Below, one piece after another: positions 34,024 to 41,617 of a stretch of DNA of 41,617 nucleotides (within the stretch, counting starts at the first letter, position 1; each line of letters starts with the position of its first letter). The DNA is from Nitrososphaerota archaeon (lineage in GTDB: Archaea > Thermoproteota > Nitrososphaeria > Nitrososphaerales > UBA57). A program made the translations under genes and the position numbers. Under the pieces are notes generated by a model. That model was not told the origin of the DNA. It saw only the letters and a list, made by a program, of their open reading frames with translations, and made no database searches. Location of the stretch: NCBI GenBank assembly GCA_024860875.1, contig JACPSZ010000004.1, positions 1 to 41,617 on the forward strand, written 5' to 3'.

Positions 34024-34144
34024 CGTTCGCAGCACTCCAACAACAGCATTCTGAAAGATTACAGTTAGGACACTCTTTTGGTGATAGACTAATTTTGCAT
34101 TCCTGAGGTTTACAGTTGCAATCTGCACACTTTATTTCAAACAT
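34016..34144 (-). CDS. 42-aa cysteine-rich protein
   Basis: Minus-strand ATG at 34144 to TGA, preceded by AAAGGTG six bases upstream, a good ribosome site. The peptide starts MFEIKCADCNCKPQEC and continues CPNC and SECCCWSAANVI, with nine cysteines in all (6, 9, 11, 16, 25, 28, 33, 34 and 35). The CxxCxC, CxxC and CCC arrangement suggests a metal-binding or metallothionein-like miniprotein. The 3' end overlaps cofE by 8 nt. No homologue can be named from sequence alone. Confidence 0.55.
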   Translation of the reverse strand: MFEIKCADCNCKPQECKISLSPKECPNCNLSECCCWSAANVI

Positions 34145-34183
34145 AATACACCTTTAGGAACAGCGGACTTTTTTATCAGGCTT

Positions 34184-35191
34184 TTGTCCAATTCAGTAGA
34201 GCAGCAAAAGCGCAAGGTCTTTGACTTGAAAACCATAGAGGTAGAAAACGTAAGCAGAATATTCCGAATCTCTTCGGAGAAAGAGATTCTGGCACTTGAC
34301 GATGTAAGCCTCCATGTCAAAGAGGGAGAAGTCTTCGGTCTTCTTGGGCCGAACGGCGCTGGCAAAACCACCTTGATCAAAATCCTTGCGACGCTGTTGC
34401 TTCCAAGCAAAGGCAGAGCATTTGTTGCTGGACATGATGTAGTAAAAGAGCCAGCGAAAGTTAGGAGAGTGATCAACCTTGTTTCTGGCGGAGAAACCCC
34501 GGGCTACGGAAGTATAACGACCAGAGAAAACCTGTGGTTCTTTTCACAGCTCTATGGACTTCCTAAAGGAGAATCGATGAAGAGGATAGCAAAACTTTCA
34601 GAAGACCTCGCCCTCCAAGAGTACCTAAACACAAGGACGCATAAACTCTCCACGGGCTACAGGCAGAGACTCAACCTTGCCAGAGGTCTGATCAACGATC
34701 CAAAAGTTCTGTTCCTTGACGAGCCTACTCTCGGCCTTGACGTCATAACTGCAAAGCGGATAAGGGAAATTGTGCGCAACAGGGTAAAAAATGGCTCTGG
34801 CAATTCAATTCTCATAACGACGCACTATATGGTCGAGGCCGACCAAATATGTGACAGGATTGCTATAATCGACAGAGGGAGAATGATCGCTCTTGGCACC
34901 CCTGCGGAGCTCAAGAAAATGGTTTCTAAACAGACCATTGTATCAATTGAGACACAACCGATTGATGGCGGCATGGACTTCATGTCTTCTATTGCAGGAG
35001 TTAATGGATATTCACAGACTGACGAGCCGTCTACAGGAAGAATCAAACTTAAGGTAGTACTGAATGAGGAAGGAGCTCTGCAGAACGTTATTCACGCAGT
35101 TTCCGCCAGAGGAAGGATATTCGAGATAGCGAAGTCGGAGCCGACTCTCGAAGACGTGTACATTGCGCTGGTGGGAAAGGGCTTTGAGTAG
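34184..35191 (+). CDS. ABC transporter ATPase (ABC-2 export type)
   Basis: 335 aa. Walker A is GPNGAGKT (residues 55-62), the signature is LSTGYRQRLNLARGL, Walker B is VLFLDEPTLGLD, and the H-loop is in ITTHYMVEADQICDRI. The C-terminal extension (about 240-335) is usual in drug/lipid exporters of the CcmA/DrrA group. TTG start at 34184, 40 bp from the divergent Cys-rich gene. The two permeases follow directly. The cargo is unknown. Confidence 0.93.
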   Translation: MSNSVEQQKRKVFDLKTIEVENVSRIFRISSEKEILALDDVSLHVKEGEVFGLLGPNGAGKTTLIKILATLLLPSKGRAFVAGHDVVKEPAKVRRVINLVSGGETPGYGSITTRENLWFFSQLYGLPKGESMKRIAKLSEDLALQEYLNTRTHKLSTGYRQRLNLARGLINDPKVLFLDEPTLGLDVITAKRIREIVRNRVKNGSGNSILITTHYMVEADQICDRIAIIDRGRMIALGTPAELKKMVSKQTIVSIETQPIDGGMDFMSSIAGVNGYSQTDEPSTGRIKLKVVLNEEGALQNVIHAVSARGRIFEIAKSEPTLEDVYIALVGKGFE

Positions 35192-36008
35192 TTTGCATGA
35201 ATTTCAGGTAAATGTTAGAGCTGCCATAGCAAGGGCGCGTGTAAGAATCAAAGGTACAATACAAGACCCCGCCTGGATGATCGCCGAGATGATAATCCCC
35301 ATGTTTTCCATCGGAGGCTTCATACTGCTATACAGGGCTCTCGGAGCTCCAGCATCGTACTCTGGCTTTGTAATAGTTGGAGGGACGATGATAGCATTCT
35401 GGACTAACGTGCTGTGGGGCATGGCTGCCCAGTTCTACTGGGAGAAAGAAGTCGGCAACTTGGAGATTTATTTCGTAGCTCCAATTTCAAGAATGGCAAT
35501 ACTGCTCGGAATGGCATTGGGTTCCATTGTGACAATGGTGCTCAGAGTTTTCGGAATTGTCCTCTTTGGAATTCTGCTATTCAACGTTTCCCTGAATATT
35601 GTGGACCCGATAGCCGTTGCAATAATATTCACACTGACTTTAGCGTCGTTATATTCACTGGGCATGGTATTCTCCTCGCTATACTTGCTTTGGGGCAGGG
35701 AAGCATGGAAGCTGAATGAGCTCTTGGTTGAACCTATATACTTCCTTTCTGGCTTCTTCTTCCAGATTAGGGGGAATGTCGTAGTCCCTCTTGTCTTGCA
35801 GTTTGCTTCTTCCCTGATCCCTATGACCTTCGGCCTTGATGGTTTAAGGAAGGTTCTGATTCTTGGGCAGGGCCTTCAATCTGTTTTGCTCGAAGTTTCT
35901 GTACTTATAGCGTTCAGTATAGCACTTTTCGTTGCTGCACATTATGTATTGGGATACATGGAGAACCTTGCAAAGAAAGAAGGAAGGCTTACATTGAGAT
36001 GGCAGTAA
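35184..36008 (+). CDS. ABC-2 type permease, first
   Basis: About 274 aa with six membrane segments, including MIIPMFSIGGFILLYRALG near the N-terminus and FVAAHYVLGYMENL near the end. The ABC-2 pattern FYWEKEVGNLEIYFVAPISR is visible. Start taken as TTG at 35184, overlapping the ATPase stop; a TTG at 35163 would only add residues from inside the ATPase gene. It overlaps the second permease start. Confidence 0.85.
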   Translation: MSSLHEFQVNVRAAIARARVRIKGTIQDPAWMIAEMIIPMFSIGGFILLYRALGAPASYSGFVIVGGTMIAFWTNVLWGMAAQFYWEKEVGNLEIYFVAPISRMAILLGMALGSIVTMVLRVFGIVLFGILLFNVSLNIVDPIAVAIIFTLTLASLYSLGMVFSSLYLLWGREAWKLNELLVEPIYFLSGFFFQIRGNVVVPLVLQFASSLIPMTFGLDGLRKVLILGQGLQSVLLEVSVLIAFSIALFVAAHYVLGYMENLAKKEGRLTLRWQ

Positions 36009-36853
36009 AGTCGTTCATCCGCTCTGCATGGTATTCTGCTTGGCTTGGCTGGAAGCTCGAAACCAATTGGGCCGATCCTCTGACCTTTGCTGGCTACTAT
36101 CTGCTGAGGCCGTTCGCTAGTTTGCTGATAGTAGGCTTCATCTTCGTTATAGGGAGCTTTGCAGGTGGAAATACCAATACGCAGTATTTCACATACCTCT
36201 TTCTAGGACAAATCGCATATGTCTATGTCCTCCAAATCACTGTTACGACAGGATATTTCATACATGAAGAAAGGGCAAAATATGAAACGCTCAGAAGCGT
36301 ATACGTAACTCCAACATCAATACGGCCATATCTTCTTGGAAGGGCGCTTTCTGCGGCCTTCGCCTCCACGGTCTCTTTACTCCTCACAATAGTCTTTGGC
36401 ACAATTGTCTTCTCAGGGCTGCTGGGCTTGAATTTAGAAATCGATCTCTTCAGGATTAACTATGCCGCTCTGGTAATGAGCCTAACACTTGGAATTGTCA
36501 GTTTAATTTCTACAGGGTTCATACTGTCAGGAATAAACTTAGTTTCGACAAGGCTGCAAATGAACCTGAGCGAATACGTCAGCGGGATATTTTTTCTGCT
36601 CGGAGACGTGATATTCCCTCCGACAACTCTGCCATATCCCTTGTATCTGATATCATACGTACTTCCAGTAACATATTACACTAGGGCTGTTAGAGCTTCA
36701 ATAATCGATGGTGCATGGGATGTCGTTATTCCAAACCTGCAAATGTTACTCCTTATGGCAATTTTGACAACTATTGTTGGTTCAATCGTCTTTGCGGCTG
36801 CAGAAAAGAGGGCCAAACGGCTTGGTGTAATCGATAGGAAATCGGAGTACTAG
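35999..36853 (+). CDS. ABC-2 type permease, second
   Basis: 284 aa, six membrane segments. It shares the family region FIHEERAKYETLRSVYVTPT with the first permease's YWEKEVGNLEIYFVAPIS, so the two form a heterodimeric channel with the ATPase. ATG at 35999 overlaps the previous gene by 10 nt. Last gene of the operon; repeat copy A follows three bases after its stop. Confidence 0.88.
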   Translation: MAVKSFIRSAWYSAWLGWKLETNWADPLTFAGYYLLRPFASLLIVGFIFVIGSFAGGNTNTQYFTYLFLGQIAYVYVLQITVTTGYFIHEERAKYETLRSVYVTPTSIRPYLLGRALSAAFASTVSLLLTIVFGTIVFSGLLGLNLEIDLFRINYAALVMSLTLGIVSLISTGFILSGINLVSTRLQMNLSEYVSGIFFLLGDVIFPPTTLPYPLYLISYVLPVTYYTRAVRASIIDGAWDVVIPNLQMLLLMAILTTIVGSIVFAAAEKRAKRLGVIDRKSEY

Positions 36854-36856
36854 CAC

Positions 36857-36938
36857 ACTCTAGTACTCTACTCCTTTACCATTGTTTCTATTTCACAGTT
36901 CATCGCGTACCCCCCCGTTGTGCAGGGGCACATGTTAG
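36857..36938 (+). repeat. intergenic repeat, copy A
   Basis: Short copy between the ABC permease and ileS. ACTCTAGTACTCTACTCCT (36857-36875) is identical to copy B over 19 bases. The 3' module at 36905-36938 reads GCGTACCCCCCCG, TTGTGCAGGGG, then CACATGTTAG. It lacks the last five bases of the GTTAGTAAC end. The C7 and G4 tracts can pair. Confidence 0.6.
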
Positions 36939-36981
36939 GAGAGCTTTTCTACCCGAAAGGAATACGCCTTGAAGAACGTCT

Positions 36982-39900
36982 TTGTTTGAGGGTGAACTAG
37001 AGCCTGCATTCGAGCCCAAGAAGATAGAGGGCAAGGTAAGGGAATACTGGAAGTCTATCGACATAAAGGCTCTAATAAAAAAAGAGGTCTCCAACAACAG
37101 ACCGATAGGTTATGTGGAAGGCCCTCCGACACTCAACGGGGAGCCTCACATTGGACATATTCGCGGCAGGATAATGAAGGACGTATGGTATAGGTTCTCC
37201 ACCCTCAAAAAAATGAATATTGTATACAGGGCTGGCTGGGACACACAAGGTCTGCCAGTCGAATTGCAGGCGGAGAAAGAATTAGGGCTAACAGGAAGCA
37301 AGGCAGAGAACATAAAAAAGGTGGGAGAGGGAGCAATAGTCAATGCCTGTAAGGCTTTGATCAAAAGGTACTACAAGAGCTGGGAGTATTCCGATGAGCT
37401 TCTGGGCATGCTGATGGACTACGAAAAAGCGTATTGGACTTACAAAGACGAATACATAGAACGGGAATGGAAATATCTGCAGAGAGCTTGGGAGAGAGGT
37501 CTATTGGCAGAAGGGTTCAGGGTTGTTGCCTATTGCCCGAGCTGCCAGACTTCGCTAAGCCATAAAGAAGTTGGTTTAGGGTATGAAACTGTAGAAGACC
37601 CCTCATTGTACTACAAGGCAAAACTTGTTGATGAAGATGCATTCCTTCTTGTATGGACAACTATGCCCTTTACCGTTGTAACTGATGAAATGGTAGGGGT
37701 AAGGCCCGACTCCGAATATTCTTACGTCAATGTCGATGGAGAAACTTGGATAATTGCTAAGGATAGAATTGACGATATGATGCGGATGCTCCACATAGAA
37801 GACTATAGAGTTGTAAAGATGGTAAAGGGAGAAGAGCTGGAGGGGAAACGCTACGTCCATCCTCTAGCAAAGAAGCATATACCATCATTGGCTAGACTTG
37901 CAGAAGAAGGCAGAGTACACTTTGTAGTCGCAGAGGAATGGGTTGACATATCAACGGGAACAGGATTAGTACATTTGTCGCCTGCAAACGGTGAGGAAGA
38001 CTATCAGGTAGCTCTTCGGAGGAATGTACCTGTATTCTCCCCCATAGATGACCAAGCCAAATTTACTAAGGAGGCTGGCAGTTTTGCGGGTCAGTTTGTC
38101 AGGGACGCTGACAGCAAAGTTGCGGAGATGTTGGAGGAGGAAGGAATGTCGCTTAGATATTCAACTATAAAACACGAGTACCCTCTATGCTGGAGGTCGC
38201 ATCATAAACTTGTATGGCTTGCAAGGAGAGAATACTTTTACTGGGTTGATAGATTAGGTGATTTAGCAGTGGAAGCGGCACAGAAGGTAGAGTACTTCTA
38301 CGAACCTCCAAAGAATAGGTTCATCGAAATAATAAAGGAGAAGGTTCCTTGGTGCATCTCTAGGGAGAGGGTCTGGGGTACTCCGCTACCAGTCTGGGTC
38401 TGTATGCAGTGCGGGGAAAAGACTGCGGTGTTCAGCAGGAAGGAGATTGTGAAAAGAGCAGTCGAGCTCCCTGACGGAGATAACTTTGAACTGCACAGGC
38501 CTTGGATAGACAAGGTCATTCTAAGATGCCAGAAGTGCGGAGGGAAGCAGAAGAGGGAGCCCTTTGTGCTTGATACTTGGCACAACAGTGGAGCCGCTCC
38601 ATATGCATCGTTTACTGATAAGGAATATGATCAATTGGTGCCTGCATTGTTCCTGACGGAAGGGATTGATCAGACAAGAGGCTGGGCCTATACATTATTG
38701 ATTGAGAACGTAATACTGACTGGCAGGTCAGAAGCACCATACAAATCATTCCTGTTTCAAGGGCATGTACTGGATGAAAACGGTAACAAGATGAGTAAGA
38801 GCCTCGGCAATGTTATCGAAGGGATACCAACATTGCAAGACAATCCAGTAGATATACTGCGCTTCTACATAACGTGGAAGGCTTCCCCTCTCGACGGTTT
38901 GAGCTTCAGCCATAGTGAGATGAAGACCAGAGCTTTCCAAGTAATCAGCACTCTTTACCATTTACACAAATACTTCCAGCAAAACAGCAAATACGATGGC
39001 TTTGATGTTAAGAAGCACGCGATGGAATGGGCTGAAAAAAAGAAACTGTTCAAACCCTCCGAATACTACCTACTTTCAAAGCTGGAGCAGCTGAAGGATG
39101 CAGTAACCAAAGGACATGAAAGATGTAGGTTCCAAGAATCTGCGGCTGCAATAGATGCATTCGTCATAGGCACCCTGAGTCAGTCTTACTTGCCCATGAT
39201 AAGGGGGGAGCTCTGGGATGATAGAGAAGAAACGTTAGAGAGGAGACTTGCAATCTACGCTCTACTTGGACACACATTGATGAAAGTGGATATTCTTACT
39301 CATCCGATTTCGCCATATATTACGGAAGCGCTTTACCTGCAAACCTTTTCGCCCGAAAAGAGGTCTATAATGCTTGCCGAGTGGCCTTTTATGAAACAAG
39401 AATTAAGAAATGAAAAGCTTGAAGAAACTTTTGCTACCATCGATACGGTAATTTCTCTGACAAATGCTGCCAGAATGAAGGCCAAGGCGAAACGGAGATG
39501 GCCTATGAAGACTGCAACCGCTCTGGTGCCAACAAGCATCAAAAGAGCAGTTAGTGAGCACATAGAGTTGTTGAAGGATATGACAAATGTCAAGCAGATT
39601 GTATTGACTGATTCTGTAGAGAACACTCCAATAAAGCTGAAACTGAAGCCCAGATGGGACTTGCTTGGACCAATATTCAAAGCCGCTCTTGGCAAGGCCA
39701 GAAAGCAGTTTGAAATGCTAAAACCGATGCAGGTCAAGAAAGAGCTGGACAGCAAGGAACTGTTCACAATAACGATAGATTCGCAGGAGTTTAAAATTTC
39801 ACGCGCGGAGATAGAGTTTGAGTTCATCTCTGACGAAAAACATGCAGTTGCAGAGAGGGAAGGGTATGTAGTTGCTTTGTCAGTTGAACGTGATGCGGAG

Positions 39901-40167
39901 TTAGTTGCAGAAGGGACGATGCGCGACATAGCAAGAAGGCTACAGTCATTAAGGAAGGAGAGGGGTTATAGTCCCACCGAAATTCTTGATGCGGCTTACC
40001 TTGCAGGGTTGGAGGCAGAACTTGCAGATGTCGTTGCTGAAAAGAAAGATGAGCTCGCTTTTTTGGTACGCGTAAAGAAAGTTGAAGTCGTTGCTGAAAA
40101 TGGAAGGGGGATAAAATGGTCGGAAGCAGAACTTGACGGCAAAACATTCAAGATGTCTGTTCAGTAA
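36982..40167 (+). CDS. ileS: isoleucyl-tRNA synthetase
   Basis: Class I synthetase charging tRNA-Ile, 1061 aa, the long archaeal/eukaryotic-type form. HIGH motif HIGH at residues 56-59; KMSKS at 603-607 (KMSKSLGN). The CP1 editing domain (about 200-430, including WTTMPFTVVTDEMVGV and STGTGLVHLSPANGEEDY), the zinc knuckle CMQCG/CQKCGG region, and the anticodon and C-terminal domains are complete. TTG start at 36982, 44 bp after repeat copy A. Its last 20 nt overlap the flippase gene's apparent true end. Confidence 0.96.
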   Translation: MFEGELEPAFEPKKIEGKVREYWKSIDIKALIKKEVSNNRPIGYVEGPPTLNGEPHIGHIRGRIMKDVWYRFSTLKKMNIVYRAGWDTQGLPVELQAEKELGLTGSKAENIKKVGEGAIVNACKALIKRYYKSWEYSDELLGMLMDYEKAYWTYKDEYIEREWKYLQRAWERGLLAEGFRVVAYCPSCQTSLSHKEVGLGYETVEDPSLYYKAKLVDEDAFLLVWTTMPFTVVTDEMVGVRPDSEYSYVNVDGETWIIAKDRIDDMMRMLHIEDYRVVKMVKGEELEGKRYVHPLAKKHIPSLARLAEEGRVHFVVAEEWVDISTGTGLVHLSPANGEEDYQVALRRNVPVFSPIDDQAKFTKEAGSFAGQFVRDADSKVAEMLEEEGMSLRYSTIKHEYPLCWRSHHKLVWLARREYFYWVDRLGDLAVEAAQKVEYFYEPPKNRFIEIIKEKVPWCISRERVWGTPLPVWVCMQCGEKTAVFSRKEIVKRAVELPDGDNFELHRPWIDKVILRCQKCGGKQKREPFVLDTWHNSGAAPYASFTDKEYDQLVPALFLTEGIDQTRGWAYTLLIENVILTGRSEAPYKSFLFQGHVLDENGNKMSKSLGNVIEGIPTLQDNPVDILRFYITWKASPLDGLSFSHSEMKTRAFQVISTLYHLHKYFQQNSKYDGFDVKKHAMEWAEKKKLFKPSEYYLLSKLEQLKDAVTKGHERCRFQESAAAIDAFVIGTLSQSYLPMIRGELWDDREETLERRLAIYALLGHTLMKVDILTHPISPYITEALYLQTFSPEKRSIMLAEWPFMKQELRNEKLEETFATIDTVISLTNAARMKAKAKRRWPMKTATALVPTSIKRAVSEHIELLKDMTNVKQIVLTDSVENTPIKLKLKPRWDLLGPIFKAALGKARKQFEMLKPMQVKKELDSKELFTITIDSQEFKISRAEIEFEFISDEKHAVAEREGYVVALSVERDAELVAEGTMRDIARRLQSLRKERGYSPTEILDAAYLAGLEAELADVVAEKKDELAFLVRVKKVEVVAENGRGIKWSEAELDGKTFKMSVQ

Positions 40168-41616
40168 ACTTTCTCCAATCCCTCGAGACTCCAGCAATTT
40201 TGGCTACGATACCTGTCATGGGTTTTAGCCTGTTGGGTAACAGTCTGTGCAAAAATGTAAGGTCATCAGCAGTAAAAGTCTTCAGTAGCCGCAGAAGAGC
40301 TATATAGATCACTGCCCCTGAATGAGTATTACCAGCGCAACCAATTGCCTGACATATCCGCCAATTATAGCTGACAGAACTCCAAGCACGATGGCCATTA
40401 TTAGGCTGGCGGAAACTGAAGATAGCAGAGCTCTTGCATCAAGAACAAAATATCCGAGCTTATGCGAAGAATACACAATTACGCCAGCGACGACGAATAA
40501 CATTATCGCCCTAGCAAGAGCGGCACCGACAAAGTTGGAAATCGGTACTAGCGCAGCTAAAACTGTAGTGAAGACTAGCAGTCCAATAACGTTCGCTATC
40601 ATTACCCATCTGACCCTGTTGGCTGCCACAAGCTGTGCATTGTAAACAGAAGTGAATGAAGTAAGTGCCACTGCAGTAGAGATTATCGCTGCAGGCAAAG
40701 CGCTGCTCGAATACTCTGGACCAAAGAGCCTTGTCAATGGGAGGGCTAGCGCTGCTATCATGACTGCCGTTGGTACTCCCAGGAGGGAAACGTACCTTGT
40801 GTAAATTTTTGATATAGCTCTGAACGAACTATTGTCGTTTTTGGCGAGCATGGATGATAATACGGGTACCAGTGCGGTGTTGAACGCATTCGGTGCATAA
40901 GCCCCTATCGTAGCCGCTGCGACGGAAACCGTGTATATGCCAAGCTCTCGGAGGCCGAGCTGGAACAGTGCAAAGACTCTGTCAATCTGCGAGACTCCGA
41001 AGACTATCAGCGACGAAACTAGTAGAGGGAGGGAGAACTTTGCCACTGTCCCTATCTCTATATGCTCAGACTTTCCCTTTAGTTTCAAGAACAATAAAGG
41101 TGCAACCAGTAGTATCAATGCAGCGTCTCCAATTATGTATCCAATAACTGCACCAGCAACTTTGAATCCGAAGACTACAAAGAGGGCTGCAAGACCAAAC
41201 CTGAGCATTAGAGATATGCTGTACAATAGCCCTGCCCTGCCAGACCTCCCGATCCCTACAACGGCAGCGAAGAAAAACTGGTTCAGAGTGAAAAAAAGAA
41301 TTTCAAATGCTGCTAGTTGAATCCAAGGTGTTTCTGCTTCTCCGTAGAATACAAGCTTTGCAATGGGCTCCGCCTGCCAAAATATGAGCAATGTTATTGG
41401 GATTATAATCAAAAGGACCAGAGCAAGAGCAACCCTGAACACTCCTACCACCTTCCCTTTCTGGCCAGAGCCGTAGTATTCGGGCATGAACTTTGAAAGT
41501 GCATGGGGAATTGGGAGACTGGTCATTATGGGTTGAGGGAGGGAGAAGTTGGCAACTGTAGATGCAAGATAGGCGAGAATTTGGATACCTGCGATGATGC
41601 CGACTTCTCCAGTAGA
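40148..41616 (-). pseudogene. polysaccharide/oligosaccharide flippase (Wzx-like), frameshifted near its end and cut by window edge
   Basis: Multi-spanning flippase of the RfbX/Wzx (MATE-like) type, moving lipid-linked sugars across the membrane. The frame is open to the right edge (STGEVGIIAGIQILAYLAST...), so the N-terminus is outside. The frame ends at a TGA at 40309, just after VILIQGQ. One base later in a C4 run (40315-40318, G4 on the coding strand) another frame continues with AVIYIALLRLLKTFTADDLT and FLHRLLPNRLKP to a TGA at 40148. This matches the usual flippase C-terminus, so a base has been lost from the run, by mutation or sequence error. About ten membrane segments are present in the main frame. 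Confidence 0.75.
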
Positions 41617-41617
41617 G

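Noticed and set aside
40230-40243. CTGTTGGGTAACAG as a third nurA-type operator
   Set aside because: Only a partial match, and it lies inside the frameshifted end of the flippase gene, so it may be coding sequence.
1-41617. tRNA, rRNA, CRISPR arrays or replication origin
   Set aside because: No T-loop (GGTTCRA) with matching acceptor stem, no rRNA-like stretch, no regular direct-repeat array and no clear origin repeat cluster was seen by eye.

Overview
The window is chromosomal DNA from an archaeon, most likely a thaumarchaeote or close relative in the TACK group. It carries TFB, Alba, the KH-domain beta-CASP nuclease aCPSF1, a proteasome beta subunit, an SUI1-type factor, L40e, archaeal-type PEP carboxylase, CofE (coenzyme F420), the LysW-type lysine gene lysK, and archaeal-type tRNA synthetases. 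Many genes start with TTG, and several have an A/T-rich TATA-like box about 25 nt before the start codon, as expected for leaderless transcripts. The lineage is inferred; no rRNA or tRNA gene was seen.

Layout. 1-2956: 5' part of a phosphohexomutase gene (runs off the left edge), glyS and a DUF92 membrane protein. 3000-7960: an unusual block of three related small winged-helix proteins, a NurA-like nuclease, a HerA-like ATPase and a COG1709-type regulator, with a duplicated operator-like palindrome in the divergent promoter. 8035-16756: pyrG, a BtuF-like protein without signal peptide, metG, a small nuclease, the separate MetRS tRNA-binding domain, psmB, aCPSF1 and a hydrolase. 16876-19365: relBE-type toxin-antitoxin genes with small neighbours, an Lrp regulator and lysK. 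19370-19900: a gene-free stretch with one copy of an intergenic repeat and a 157-bp miniature inverted-repeat element. 19905-25958: a helical protein, tfb, proS, a DedA-like protein, an endonuclease Q-like PHP protein and a HAD phosphatase. 25959-32029: membrane protein, inositol-phosphate synthase, alba, ppcA, dCMP deaminase, CPBP protease, zinc ribbon and SUI1. 32245-36853: three genes under 60 codons (a one-TM peptide, L40e, a nine-cysteine protein), cofE and an ABC-2 exporter. 36982-41617: ileS and a flippase gene that appears frameshifted near its 3' end and runs off the right edge.

Most genes are core information processing or metabolism. The most interesting parts are the NurA/HerA plus winged-helix block, the miniature transposable element with intact terminal inverted repeats and 8-bp target duplication, and an intergenic repeat family found in at least three, perhaps five, places.
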